NCBI GenBank assembly: GCA_905116865.2
Contig: CAJHNH020000787.1
Span: forward strand, 70,001-134,000
Direction: 5' to 3'
DNA length: 64,000 nt
Source of the DNA: Candidula unifasciata
Taxonomy: Eukaryota; Mollusca; Gastropoda; Stylommatophora; Geomitridae
A model generated the notes under the pieces. It did no database searches and was not told the origin of the DNA. It saw nothing but the letters and a program-made list of their open reading frames with translations. The position numbers were made by a program, and so were the translations under genes. Of this stretch, positions 1 to 12,350 are shown piece by piece; positions within the stretch are counted from its first letter, which is position 1; each line of letters opens with the position of its first letter.

Positions 1-864
1 CACTTTCTGTTTTCTTTTTTTGTGTCGTTTGTAACATTCTACACAGACACCGCCAGAGGCCCATTAAGTAACAGTCTTTATTCATTATATTCTGACGGTT
101 TCAGTAAATGTAGCCTTATTATCGTACACAACCAGAAACTAGACTAGACAGCAAAGTGAGTTAGATTGTGTACATGAACAAAACATTCAACTGCAGCTTT
201 TATTTAGTTAACCTTAAATATATTTGCTTATAGTTATTGAGCCACGTCGTATGAGACTAAGTTAAACCGTCAGCCCGAAGACCGTGTTCTAATACCAAAA
301 AGAGATTGAACTGTCTTCCTTATTGGACAGGCCATCCTTCAGGTTAAGTTTGTAAAACAGTTACGAAATATCCTAATCGTCACTGGCAGATTACTTGCCC
401 AGTTCAACGTCTACGTCAGACCTGGAAAGAAATGCTGGACCTGACCTACTAGATTTTCTGTAAATAACGTTGAAGCTGTGCCGTAAAACGGGTACGAGTA
501 GCCAAAGGGTTAACAACTCATGGTTTCTGGAAAAAAAAAAAACAGAACTGTGTCGTGCATAGTGGCATAGCAAACCAAAGACAGGTTGAGCAAGGCCAGT
601 GTCTGGGAAAGAAGAGGTGTTTCACTCCTGTCTGGCCCCGCTTTCCAGAAAAGGTGTCTGGCTAACACGCACTGGCGGCTATCACCATCAACTCAGTATC
701 CATTGCAAGTGCTGCAGCAGAAGTCGGAGGCCTGGAATTCATGACCCAGGTCCGATTCTGGAAAATGTTTTGGTGGTTAAAAAGCCGAAATATTTGTTAG
801 AAAGGACACCTACTGATGATCGATGTGCATGCTAAAGTCACTAAAATGTATTTCCAACGAACCA
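1..864. other. No recognised feature
   Basis: AT-rich sequence with short open frames on both strands, none with a domain I recognise. There is a short A-tract near 530-541. I see no repeat copied elsewhere in the window. Confidence 0.5.
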
Positions 865-960
865 CGGTGGTACAGAGGCTACAAGCTAACCCGCCAGCCA
901 GCATATCACGGGTTCGTATCCCCTTCGAGGTGGAATTGCTCACTTTATGTCTTCTTTTGT
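865..960 (+). repeat. Possible tRNA-derived SINE head
   Basis: A box-A-like stretch (TGGTACAGAGGCT, about 868-880) is followed some 30 bases later by GGGTTCGTATCCC, a close match to the RNA polymerase III box B core GGTTCGANTCC. The spacing fits a tRNA-like head. I could not draw a full cloverleaf and no second copy was found here, so this could be chance. Confidence 0.3.
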
Positions 961-1540
961 CGTCTCACCGATACAAGTTCTAGTATAGGGTCGTGGTTTT
1001 CTATATTTAGCTTGAGCTTCTTAGGGGTCTGGATGATGGATTTGTTCATATTTTTTGCAGGTCTGAGCTACATCATTTATGCATCTCTTTCTTTTTCTTT
1101 CCCTCGTCTTCCTCTACTGTAAAATGGCTCCTATGCAATTTGCTATGACTGCATTCTTAGTAGATGGTGGAACCATTTTATTCTTTTTTTTTTTGTCGAT
1201 ATAAATGCAGACATGGTTTGACTCCAATGCTCTCTCTAAGGCTGGTATTCATAACCATGTCCATTCTTGCCTAACTAGTGGCCTTGTGAAGACAGCGTAT
1301 TTCACAATTTATTTTCATTACTGCCCTTTTTGTTAACACAACCCGACTAAAACGAGTACCCGGTAATACCCTGAAAAGTAATGGCCGCCGGTGTCATCTT
1401 GATCACATCAACCTCCATGTGCTGCTTGATCTTGAATGTTAAATATTGAATTAGGACTCGACATTACAGCACGCAGACCTAATCTTCAGCAGCAAGCGTT
1501 CCAGTGATGCTAGCTACTTTGCATGTAGCATGCCTGTTTT
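961..1540. other. No recognised feature
   Basis: AT-rich sequence with a short T-tract near 1183-1194. No domain, structural repeat or copied segment is apparent. Confidence 0.5.
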
Positions 1541-1544
1541 CACC

Positions 1545-3015
1545 TTTCTCAACTTGCTATGGGAGTCAGTTACAATCATGGCATGTGTGTACACAGCTGA
1601 TTCTCAAGCCAGCGGAAGGCAGCAAAGACATTCATTGTTATACTAGACGTTTTGATAACATATGCAAGATATTGCTGCCCTAGGCGACGTCCATTGGCCT
1701 TTGCTATGAAACCCAATGCTGATCGTCTGCCTCTCAAAACAGAGCCATTTGTATAGAAAATCACATCACTTGGGCGGGAATTGTTATGCTGCTAGCCAAT
1801 CTCTGCACTCACGACCTAACGTGATTAAAACCCTACACAAATCTGAAACTTGTTCGGACACCTTGACACACTCCTCTTCTCACTTCTACACACAAATCTA
1901 ATTGTGTCTTCTGCTTGCGCTATCCAAGACTTTATTCTTTTCAGTCTGTGACCCTTAGCTCTACCAAGGGCTTCACACGGGAGGTGCTTTTTTGTCTGCG
2001 GCTACTCTGAGATATGACTTTGCCGGCAGAACATTGAGCCTATCTGTTATAGTAGGCAATAGTTTTATCAGCTGACTCTTTGATATAGTAATCTTTCCCT
2101 AGTCCATAATCTATCAAGGACAGGATCACATGCTGGAACATTGTGGACAGCATTCTTTGTTCCGTGTCCATTCCTGCCATAATCTTGAGAGCATTGAGTC
2201 TTTTTTAGCGTTTCACTACAACCGCCTCCACGCGATCCCTATAGGTCAGGCTTTTATTGAAAGTGACACCCATGTACCTCAGTTTTTTTTTTTCTCTTTT
2301 AATGTTACTGTTATTAACTGAGAGGCTTGAAACATCAGCTCTCACAATATTATAGTCCAGAGAGCACCACAATACAGCAGCCTTTTTGAGTTGATGACAG
2401 CTCCCATGTTTGCACACCAGTCAATCACTTTTACAGTTGCCTGCAGGTCTTGAGCTCTCCGTTGTCTAACATTTCTGTGCCTATATTCAAGAACATCATC
2501 AGCAAATGTCAATATCTTTCCAACACTGGTGCTTCAAGTTCTGCAGTCTTGATTGTATACACAGTGAAGAGCACCGGTGAAATTGCACAATCCACGGGTA
2601 TTCCCGGGGCGATATTACATGGTTCTGAGGTTCATGTACCCAGAAGAAGGGTAACCATAAGTGAAGGCAGGACAACTGATATCTACTTCACAAGCTAGGG
2701 ACAGACCCCTTTCTCCATGAGTGCAGATATCAAAATATCATATCTGACTCATAGGCATCCTTAAGATTAAGTGCTGCCACAACTGTCTTATAACTGTTCT
2801 GGAACCTTTTATAAACATCAAAAATCAAAAGTAGCAGCATTGGACCATGCATCTTTCCGTGACCGGTTTCTACCCAAAACTTTTGGGTTTCCTCCAACTC
2901 TTCCAGCCAGTCCCAATGTTCCTTTTGTGACAAGAGAGTCAGCCGCAGCGTGAATATTTACAATATTCCAGGTTGTGCCTCCGCGATGTCGCCTGTTTGA
3001 TCTATAGGGCTGCAC
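1545..3015 (-). pseudogene. Non-LTR retrotransposon pol remnant, family I copy 1 (RT plus RNase H)
   Basis: Reading down the minus strand there is a reverse transcriptase followed by an RNase H, the order used by I/Jockey-group LINEs that carry a C-terminal RNase H. The RT begins near 2940 with a block ending AALNLKDAYESD. The catalytic block LTFADDVLEYRHRN lies near 2470-2520 with its FADD intact, and the thumb block YMGVTFNKSLTYRD lies near 2300. RNase H starts at 1764 with FYTNGSVLRGRRSALGF, the first catalytic Asp being Asn here. Frame changes and stops break it into at least four pieces. The endonuclease and ORF1 are missing, so the copy is 5' truncated. Related pieces occur at 13270, 20050, 33035, 40690 and 54020. 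It is certainly dead; the clade name is my inference. Confidence 0.85.
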
Positions 3016-3468
3016 TATTTAACGTGTGCACCAGTGTCGTAAAATGATCACTGCCTTTTTTTCATATATTTTATTCTCATTTTTATTTACCACCAGATCG
3101 ATTCCGCAGTGAGTTGCGTGTGTGTCCCTATATCTAAATATTGTCTTACATATAGATCTTGTTAGGTTGATGCATGTTTATAAATTCACTAGAGAAAACT
3201 CAGATCAGATATCTATTAAAACGTGGTAAGCAGAGGTTCTGGAGGATATTCATCAATTGTAATCAAGTCGAATATGGTACTCTAGGCATGTCGACTCTTT
3301 GTTGGCTACTGGGGAATGAGAAGGAGCAGGGGTTGGGATGTCCCGCGGGCAATGAGGTCAGTTTTTGATTAATTCATTCATATTTACATATTTACATTAG
3401 TTGATTATAAAAGCCAATTTTCAAGTCTGACAACTTGTGTCAGTCCGCTTGTGGGATGCAATTTTCGT
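3016..3468. other. No recognised feature
   Basis: AT-rich sequence between the LINE remnant and the hairpin repeat. No domain or motif recognised. Confidence 0.5.
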
Positions 3469-3469
3469 T

Positions 3470-3979
3470 GGATAGTTGGATGTACACATATATGGATAGA
3501 TAGCTGTACATTTTTAAAAGTTGAAAAGTCCACACATTTTTTTTTTTAAAGTTCAATATTTAAAAAGAAAAAAAAAAAAAAAAAAAAAAAAAAAACAATG
3601 AGTGTAGTGCTTCAACACTACTCTCATTTTTTTTTCTTTTTTAAATATTGAACTTTTAAAAAAAAAAATGTGTGGACTTTTCAACTTTTAAAAATTTTGA
3701 ATTTTTAAATGTTATTAAATTTTACAAATTTAAAATTTTTTTTTTTTTTTTAATTCGAGCTTTTTAACTTTTATTGGGTTAAATTTTCGAACTTTTTGAA
3801 CATTTTAAGATGTCAATGTCGACTTTGATGTAGTATATAAAAAATATTATTAAATGAAAACACTTATGGTGTGTCTATACTTGTATGTGTGAATAGCTGC
3901 TGCATATATATATATGTCTACCCGTCTCTATATGTAAATGTACAGCTGTCTATCCATCTCTGTGTACATCCAACTATCC
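3470..3979. repeat. Long imperfect inverted repeat (hairpin or foldback element)
   Basis: Outer arms: 3470-3513 on the left (beginning GGATAGTTGGATGTACA) pairs with 3935-3979 on the right (ending TGTACATCCAACTATCC). Inner arms: about 3505-3606 pairs with 3620-3715, almost perfectly, around a tip of about a dozen bases near 3607-3619. The left arm is continuous, while about 220 bases (3716-3934) interrupt the right arm. The arms contain A/T homopolymers. It may be a foldback MITE or DNA-transposon derivative. I could not identify a target-site duplication. Confidence 0.8.
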
Positions 3980-4114
3980 ACCTATACATACAAAGAACAA
4001 AAGTAAAAGGTAATTAAACAGGTACACTGGAGTAAAAGGGATTATGTTACCTAATAATATATCTGAGACAATCTTATTAACACCATAAAAATAAACACGC
4101 CATCTTGAATCAAA

Positions 4115-4302
4115 CACCCTAAGCCAACGCTAAACCACCAACGAGATAAAGAAAAAGAAACCATCTCCTACACCAAACCACCGAGGGTTTCACCATTAGA
4201 GAAGAAAACACACGAATCATCTATCAAATACGAGCGAGCCTCCAAAACAACGAGCCATCCACCAAAATACCGGGTCATTTACAAAACCACCGGGCTAACC
4301 AC
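4115..4302. repeat. Decayed flank of the 20-bp minisatellite
   Basis: Repeated cores ACCAAACCACCGAG, AAAACAACGAGCCATCCACC and AAAACCACCGGGCTAACC match the unit of the array at 6616-7745 but are more diverged and irregular. It lies directly left of the block at 4303-6615, suggesting one array split by an insertion. Confidence 0.6.
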
Positions 4303-6615
4303 TGTCACGAGACGATCTCAGTGATTCCAGAAGTTAGTACTTGTAATAAGTTCTTCTGGTTCTAAAGAGACAGAATTATATTTACTCTGCGCTTTATCCT
4401 AATATTGCTTTAAACCGCACGGATTTAAATTGTTACCAGTCCTTCTTCGAGACAAGCCACTGCGTTTTGTTTAAAATTACCCAACAATACGTAATATAGC
4501 CCGCTGGTTCAGACTAGGGATGTTAGATTGCATTCTCACGCCAGTGTCAGAATGTTATCTCCTGACCAGACTGTAGAGACTGAGGGGGGCCCTTTTGACC
4601 AGGTAAATTGAGTGGACGCTAGACATTGTGGAGCCCAGAGGTCAGAGTTTCACACGTCAGTGTAATTCGGGGGAGAACAGTTGTGTGGCAATTAGGACTG
4701 TTTGATCTGGGTCAAGTAGGAAACACAATGGCTTCACTGAACGTCTTTTAACACCTGCCAGTTAGATTCGTTGTAAACTAGATTGGGTCACTTAAGAATG
4801 TTTGCTCTAGGGATGTCAGTCCAGAATTGAGTGACAGGTCACTGGTTAGCCAAGTGATCTGATAGTTACCTCAGGGGCGGTGCTTAAGCCATCATCTTGA
4901 GGGTTGGGTAAAAACCAAAGAAAGAGAGGAGTTTAATTTGGACAATAGATTGATACTTATACTTCGAGCCTGTGGAATTTCCGTCATTAATCGCAGCCTG
5001 CCGGCAAACAACACAGATCGACCTAAAAGGTAAATTTTACGGTCGCATTCTGTTTTGGCGATTAATGGAAAGTTCCCAGGTAAGAGAAAATATTAATTTT
5101 AATCTTGTATACTTAGGTTAGGGAGTTAAGCTTTTAGTCTATACTACCTTTTCCTAATTTGTCTGCACATCCTGCTTGAAATAGTTCTTTGTGAATGTTC
5201 AGTATCTCAGTTAGGGAACTGCTAAACTATTCCTATTTCTTGTATGTTTGTGTCACATGTTTTTCATTGTATGTTTTCATGTGTATAAAATAAGATGTGA
5301 ACAATGACGTTTGCTATAATGAAATGTAATTATATTGTTTTCACGATCAGCCAAAATATGAGTTTGGACTGTGGGAAATGATGCCCAAATATGTGCAGGG
5401 ATGCTGCTACGTTTTGTGTGCCCACCATGTGCTCACTTAATGTGTTCACCTAAACAGGGGATTTATAACCCCAGGGGGAGAATGATGGGTGTACAGTATT
5501 TACTGTCACTGAAAGATAATATCCAGGACAGCGTGCACATATAAATTGTTTGCGGGTTCAGCACATAACCTGCGCCACATGTTTATGTCAAATCTATGTC
5601 AGCCAATTCGAAGTCTGAGTGAAGACGGACAACAGACTTAGAAAGTCAACTATCATGACATAGCATTTGAGGGAAGGCAGGATATGTGACGCCCATGTAA
5701 GACAAAAGACCTTCAGACTAGACTGGAGAGGATGTGGAATATGAGGAGGAGTGATGGGCTATATCTTATTATCATATGTTGTATTAATTGATACATGTAT
5801 TCTTAGTGTAAGTCAAGATACTACACGTATGTGTTTTGTTTCCATGATTACAGCGCCCATGTGACGATCAGTCCATGAAGTAGACTACATTGTGTTAGAC
5901 TCGGCCAGCTGGGAACGAGGTGGAGAACGAGGTGGAGAACGAATTGGGGATGAAGTGGAGAATAAGCTGAAACAGGCAGACAACAGGCAAGGAAGAGTTG
6001 GACAAGCTTGACAGTTCCTCACGGCTGTCAGAGGCTTATAAGTTGAGTTAACCCCTTTATGTTAACCTTTTATCATCATTATCATACCACTCTAAACCCC
6101 GAGCTGTTTGTCTCGCTGAAGCGTAGTACTTTCATTAACCAGTCACTGTTTGTGTAAATCAACAAACTGGGAATTTCATTGGAGTAAATAAAGCTGTATG
6201 TCAAATTTTAAACTACATAGTTTGTTAAATTCCAAATGTCTGTTCTTACATGTTTAATTAAACTGTTAGGATAGAATACCATTTGGTGGGGGCTCAAATA
6301 ATATAATAATTCTTTAATTATTTATAATAACACCGGGAGAAGGTAGATGACGGAGGAATCACTTGCCCTGTCTAATAATTCATTAACATTAAGTATGATA
6401 GACATCTAAAATTCCTTGCCTTCTCTTGTGGGTACCAAGTTCAGCTAATGGTAATATACTTAACGAGCCAATACGGCTGTTTTCTTGGATATCCAGGACT
6501 TTGTCTGAGAGCAACATAGCTCAGATTTTAGTTCGGTGTATCTAGTGGAGAGAATGTGTTGAAAGGAAGATCCCTACTCAACAACATAAACATTTAAACC
6601 ACGCGTCACGTCACA
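4303..6615 (+). mobile_element. Candidate LTR-type insertion inside the minisatellite
   Basis: The block begins TGTCACGAGACG and ends CACGTCACA, giving TG...CA ends. ACCAC precedes it (4298-4302) and follows it (6616-6620). An AATAAA sits near 6186. At 6280-6281 a CA is followed by TT and TGGTGGGGGCTC, which looks like an LTR end with a primer binding site starting at 6284. The region could therefore be a long LTR (4303-6281) with a stub of internal sequence, or one solo element. I see no gag or pol. Caution: ACCAC is part of the minisatellite unit, so the apparent duplication is weak. A short GAACGAGGTGGA tandem lies near 5915. Confidence 0.45.
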
Positions 6616-7745
6616 ACCACCAAACCACCGAGCGAGCCACCAAACCACCAAGCAAGCCACCAAAACAAAGAGCCAGACACCAAACCACCGAGCGAACTAC
6701 CAAACCACTGAGCAAACCACCAAATCACCAAGCGAACCACCAAACCACCGAGCGAACCACTAAAACAACGACCGAACCGCCAAACCACCGAGCGAACTAC
6801 CAAACCACCGAGCGCAAGCCACCAAACCACCGAGCCAGCCACCAAAACACCGAGCGAACCACCAACCCACCGAGCAAGCCACCCAATGACCGAGCGAGCC
6901 ACCAAACAACCGAGCGAGCCACTAAAACAACGAAACAACCACCAAACTACTAAGCGAGCCACCAAACCACCGAGCGAGCCACTAAAACAACGAGACAACC
7001 ACCAAACTACTGTCCGAGCCACCAAACCACCGAGTAAGCCACCAAACCACAGAGTGAGCCACCAAAACACCGAGTGAGCCACCAAACCACCGAGCAAGCC
7101 ACCAAACCACCAAGCGAAAAACCAAACCACCGAGCAAGCCACCAAACCACAGAGAGAGCACCAAAACAACGAGCCAGCCACCAAACCACCGAGCAAGCCA
7201 CCAAACTACCGAGCGAGCCACCAAAACACTGAGCGAACCACCAAACCACCGAGCAAGCCACCAAATGACCGAGCGAGCACCCAACCACCGAGCGAGCCAC
7301 TAAAACAACGAGACAACCATAAAACTACTGAGCGAGGGACCAAACCACCGAGCGAGCCACTAAAACAAAGAGACAACCACTAAACTACTGAGCGAGCCAC
7401 CAAACCACCGAGTAAGCCACCAAACCACCGAGTGAGCCACCAAAACACCGAGCGAACCACCAAACCACCGAGCAAGCCACCAAACAACGGAGCGAAAAAC
7501 CAAACCAACGAGCAAGCCACCAAACCACCGAGAGAGCCACCAAAACAATGAGCCAGCCACCAAACCACTGAGCAAGCCACCAAACTACCGAGCGAGCCAC
7601 CAAACCATGAAGCGAGCCACTAAAACAGCGAGACAACCACCAAACTACTGAGCGAGCCACTGAACCACCGAGTGAGCCACCAAACCACCGAGTGAGCCAT
7701 TAAAACAAGGAGCCAACAACCAAACCACCGAGCCAGCCACCGAAC
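6616..7745. repeat. 20-bp minisatellite, about 56 copies
   Basis: Tandem array with consensus near CCACCAAACCACCGAGCGAG. Units differ by point changes and rare 1-2 base indels. Longer blocks recur inside the array: units with ACAACGAGACAACCACC sit near 6987, 7307 and 7627, a period of 320 bases (16 units), and a GCGAAAAACC variant recurs near 7114 and 7492. Because 20 is not a multiple of three and the minus strand lacks stops, all three minus frames are open for up to 196 codons with W/G/L/V-rich 20-residue repeats. I regard those frames as by-products. Confidence 0.95.
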
Positions 7746-7983
7746 TACTTATACGATTTTGAATAAAAATAGGAGCCTACACCAAAAACACGAGCCGACA
7801 TCTGGCGGTGGCTCAGTTTGTCCTTCTTTGGGAACATTTACTCCTCCGAGCCATGAGGAGTGTTCTCAAATGCCATCTAACACCTGCACCTAACACTGCT
7901 AAGGCTGCAACGGTTGATACTGCACTTAACAGGAGATATGCCATGAGATCTTTAATTGATATGTCCAAAATTGAGGTTGGTGG

Positions 7984-8023
<40 letters not shown>

Positions 8024-8034
8024 CAATTTACGTT
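7746..8034. repeat. Array edge and (CA)n microsatellite
   Basis: Single-copy-looking sequence after the minisatellite edge, then an (AC)n run of about 18 units at 7985-8021. Confidence 0.85.
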
Positions 8035-8800
8035 ATGTTGATGAGAGCAACAAGTCAGAAAAAATTTCCGGAAATTTTAGACATTGTGATGTTAGAAAGT
8101 GGAAGAACAGGCGTCAGTTTGTATAATGGGAAGACAGAAGTAATGGTGGTATCAAAGAAACGAATTATTCTAAAATGTGTAATAAAAGTCGATGGTGTTA
8201 TTTTAGGGCATGTAAATAAATTTAAGTATCTAGGCACATGGATAACATCAGATGGAAGATGCATAATGGAGATAAGAAAAAGAATAGGACAGGCAAAAAC
8301 TGCATTTTCTAAAATAAAGAACATCTTGTGCAATATATCATTGTCATTGAGAGTTAGAGAACGAATTCTTGCTTGCTACATACATCCATTTTTAACATTT
8401 AGCTGTGAATCCTGGACAATCTCAGTAGGCAGGCCAAACAATTTCTTGAGGCCTCAGAAATGTGGTTTTACAGAAGAATGCTTAGAATACCTTGCACAGC
8501 CAAAAAGAGCAACCAAGAGGTTTTGAAAGAGGCGGAAGCCAGAAGACAACTTATCACAGACACCAAAAGGAGACAGTCATCATTTTTTGGCCATGTTATG
8601 AGAAGAGGGAAAATAGAACATGCTGTGACCGTGTGAAAGGAGGGATAAACGAAGACAACGAGAGAAGATTCTTGACAGTCTTGTTGCATGGCATGGTGGT
8701 GTGTCAGCACATGAAATGATACATGCTGACGAAGATCGTGGATTATGGAGAGGCATGGTCGTCCACGCCAGTCGGCAAGGCACCTGATGATGATGATGAA
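8035..8800 (+). pseudogene. RTE-like LINE, 3' end of the RT protein
   Basis: A frame open from 8035 to 8526 contains NKFKYLGTWITSDGRC, the conserved block after the RT palm of RTE-like LINEs, then a helical stretch and LACYIHPFLTFSCESWT. After a frame change at about 8440 the C-terminal part continues to about 8780 with SSFFGHVMRR and a closing GLWRGMV-type motif. The end runs into (GAT)n at 8786-8800, the short simple tail typical of RTE elements. The catalytic RT core and the endonuclease are absent, so it is a 5'-truncated dead copy. Confidence 0.8.
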
Positions 8801-9519
8801 TGCTTATCGTAGGGGCGATCACGACAACAAGCATGATGCAATATCCTTGTCCGGGTTGGTAAACTTGGGGATGGAGCTTTGGACAGTCAGACATGAACCT
8901 TTCACCAAGACAATGATTCATAATATTATTCAACACAGAACGGACGCGATTAGTCATTTTACTGGTGTCGATCTAGTGAGGAGGAGATTGGAGCACCCAT
9001 GGACTTGTTTAGAGTGCTATGATGGTAGTCCTCACGAATCACCAGTCATATATTTAATATGCACCTCATGTAAAATCTGACTTTAAAAAATTGGTGATAA
9101 CGACTATTGTCATTTTATCCCACCTCAAGCGTGCAGTCTGTGTAAGTAGCATGTATATCTCTGTCTAGTTATTGTCCTTTGTGTAAGTTTTTCGTGGTTG
9201 ATGCATTTTTTTTTAAATTTTCACACCTGACTATAATCTAAAATAACATTGTAGAACGATATTATATAGTGGTGAGCTCTAATAAGGATCTGTTACTTCT
9301 TTCTTCGTCGTATGCCTTTGAACCCCCAGTGAAACATAGGCCCTCAAGCAACTCACGTCAGGTCGTTAAATCCCCTGCTATTGCATGCAGCTCACCCCAT
9401 GTCGCTTTCATCGTTCTAACATCACTCTCTACTTCCCCTGATCCGTGCATTGTTTGGTCTGCCCCTTTTTCTACGCCTTTCTGGGTTCTTTTCCAGAAAA
9501 AATTCTAGTAATATTGTTC
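8801..9519. other. No recognised feature
   Basis: A short frame at 8745-9080 overlaps the LINE tail and shows no domain. Nothing else recognised. Confidence 0.5.
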
Positions 9520-10190
9520 TCAAGTATTCTCACCGTGTGTCTTATCCAACGTCAGTCTTTTCTTCATATCCAGGTCCACTGGAAAAAACTTTAGTTTAGT
9601 ATTTCTTCTAATTTCTGTAGACCTCCAAAAATTCCCTAGTGTTATGAAAGCTCCTCTTTCCTTTTGTATTCTTATTTTAAAATCTCTATCAGCTCCTCCA
9701 TCTTTATCTACATGACTGCCCAAATAGGTGTATGACTCCAAGTCTTGGAGTGGGGAGCCATTAGGAGAAACCACATTACTATTTGCCTGATTTATTCTCA
9801 TTATCTTTGTCTTTCCTTTATGGATTTTCAGACCAAGCTGCTGTGATCTCGCATCATGTATCTTTAATTTATCTTGCATCTGATTCCGTGAATGGGACAG
9901 AAGAGCAATATCATCAGCGAAGTCCAGATCATCAAGCTGTTTTGTAGGGGTCCACTGAATTCCATTCTTGATGTTAGCAGTTACTGTTTTCATAGTCCAG
10001 TCTATAGCCAGTAAAAATAAGAGAGGCGACAAAAGACATCTCTGTCGTACACCTGTTTTTATTTCAAATGCATCTGGTAGCTTTACCTTATAAAGAACAC
10101 GACATTTCATGTCTTTATATGTTGCCTTTACTAAATTTATAATTTTCTGTGGCAATCCATAGTGAAATCATAACAGCAATAAATGCTGGG
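9520..10190 (-). pseudogene. RTE-like LINE reverse transcriptase fragment
   Basis: An uninterrupted 211-codon minus-strand frame (10155 down to 9520) covers RT palm and thumb. It has TGVRQRCLLSPLLFLLAID (fingers/palm), LDDLDFADDIALLSHSRNQM (catalytic FADD), GLKIHKGKTKIM and YTYLGSHVDKDGGADRDF. Upstream, out to about 10190, HYGLPQKIINL-like sequence can still be read. Endonuclease, N-terminal RT and the C-terminal end are missing. This is one of the better preserved RT cores here and seems to belong to the same family as 15075-15640 and 62620-63330. Confidence 0.9.
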
Positions 10191-11865
10191 GTTGGATTTG
10201 CAACGTCCTATACAGGACACGCAAATAACTTAACGTGTCAATAAAAGCTGATTTGCTCTTGGCAAAAGTGTGTTGACTCCTTGTTTTTCATCTATTGTTG
10301 GATGAGTTTTAATCTCCATTCCTAGTGGGTACTACTGTTACATTATCCACGCTGGGTCCGTCTTCTGCAGATACCTAAACGTTTTGTCATGTACTGGCTC
10401 TGACATTCACCAAGGGTTTGTATTTATTACATTTTTGTTAAAGTTAAGTTTGTAATTAATTTGTAATATCGTGCTGAAACATAGATGTCAATCCGTTGTT
10501 TTTGTTTGATTAGCGTCATGATTTAGTAGTTTGCCAAACCGATCCTGTTAAAATGTGGACAATGGACTGATTAATTTTTCGTTATGACTTGGTTTTAATT
10601 AATTGTTTAACTTCCTCAGAGTTTGTAAGATTGTATCTAATTTGTTGCAAGTGCATGATATAGCGCACAAAGTAATAAACGGAAATGGAGTTCTTACTAC
10701 GTCAATGAACAAAGGAATGGATGTTATTATTTTTTTAACAATAACAGAAGGATGGATTTCCGGTAAGTGGCTTGTTCTGTAATCTCTATCTCATCATTAT
10801 TATCTGCATCTCATATAGACGATGCCTATTTCCTATCCAGAAATGTGGATAACTTAAGCTAAAGTTGTAGTCTGATTATGTATTTTTGTGAATATGATGT
10901 GATTATTGTGCCATATTTGTTGTCTTTTATTTGTTTTCTTAACCTGCGTCTACCTCTGTTTTCTATGTTTATATGTTACTATTTTGATAAACATAGCTCA
11001 AAAGGTGGTATTCTTATATAATGTCGAAATGATCTCAATCATTTTCATGGCGCTGTGTTTATATAAATATATTTTTTTAAAGCATTAATACTGCTTGGTA
11101 GTTATTTCTCTCACATGTTTTAGGTATCAACTGCCTCTCTGTCACAAAACGGTTATGTCACGTGTCTAAATAAGGGCTACCGCTAATTGTACAAGACACT
11201 CTGGAATGAAAAAAAAACAAAAACATATGTGCTGGCGGCTCGTATTGATATAGGCGGTCAACCCGTAGCTCAGACAACCATCCAACACCACTTCAGGGAT
11301 GAGGTAGCTCAAATTATCGGCACTAAAGAATTTCCAGGGCAAAACTTGTCTAAACGTCCTAACTACTTGACTGCCCACCCTTTCCCCAGTGGATGAAAGC
11401 ATTAACCTCTGTCAAAACACAGCACACACAAAGTCTGACTGAATAACAATAACACAAAAGTACTAATTTAAATAAATCCTGAAGGATAGGGTAAGCTTTT
11501 TGCACAAGGCAGTTGTATTCACTATTTGATAGCCTCGTCTCCGCAACCACACAACGGACGTTTTACATTGAGTTGTCCTACATCAGTCATTATATTCTGA
11601 CGGCTACTTTTTAAAGAAGGATTGTATTTGTAGGCTGAAATATTCCATATTTAAACTTAGTTAATTAGCATGGTGGGGTACATGATATGGACTGAACCAG
11701 TTAGCAGAGATGTATTTTGCTGGTTATGTCACACTTTCCTTAAGCCTTGACAGATGTGTCTGTTGCGTTTCATATCAAATTTCTTAGGTTTTTCTTTTTT
11801 AATTTTTCTATTTTATTTTTATTCCAATCTTAGATATTTAAACCCACCACATGTAAAACTTATAA

Positions 11866-11867
<2 letters not shown>
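10191..11867. other. No recognised feature
   Basis: AT-rich with several short frames, including 11187-11396 (+) and 11166-11402 (-). None shows a recognisable domain or a copy elsewhere in the window. Confidence 0.5.
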
Positions 11868-11943
<76 letters not shown>

Positions 11944-11968
11944 ACGCGTGTGTGTGTGTGTGTGTGTA
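11868..11968. repeat. (TA)n-(TG)n compound microsatellite
   Basis: A run of about 26 TA units switches to TG units near 11921, with one TACGCG interruption near 11943. Confidence 0.98.
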
Positions 11969-12179
11969 ACATTGAAAATAAACACACATTGTCTAAACTC
12001 TTACCAATTGTTCTCTGCTCATTTGAATGTTGTGCTAAGTGACATCATATAACCCGGGACATTCCCATAAGCGCATCATCCTCATCTTCAACAACCAGCG
12101 AAAGTTCCATTTCTGCTGGCCCCAGTGACAGTCTGATTATACGTCCGTTCTGCTTTTTATCTCAGTGTGGAGCGTCGAC

Positions 12180-12350
12180 ACGAATATGCACAATAACAGG
12201 GGCGAAGGAGACACAAAACATCTCTGTTTCACTCTAGTATGAACAGTCACTTAGACCATCATCTGCTTGCACTGCACACCCTCAAGTTTCATGCATTTCC
12301 TTTATAACATATAGTATTTTCAAAGGCATACCATAGCATTTAGTGGATTC
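12180..12350 (-). pseudogene. Possible decayed LINE RT fragment
   Basis: On the minus strand CYGMPLKILYVIKEMHET, then after frame changes a VKQRCFVSP-like stretch, resembles the RT block HYGIP.KIV..IK...TGVRQGC.LSP. Very decayed and short. Confidence 0.4.

Noticed and set aside
6606..7660. Long minus-strand frames rich in W, G, L and V that resemble a repetitive membrane protein
   Set aside because: All three minus frames are open with the same 20-residue repeat, because the 20-bp unit has no stop on that strand. No flanking gene structure.
6616..7745. Possible CRISPR-like array
   Set aside because: Units are contiguous 20-mers without unique spacers, no cas genes, and eukaryotic context.
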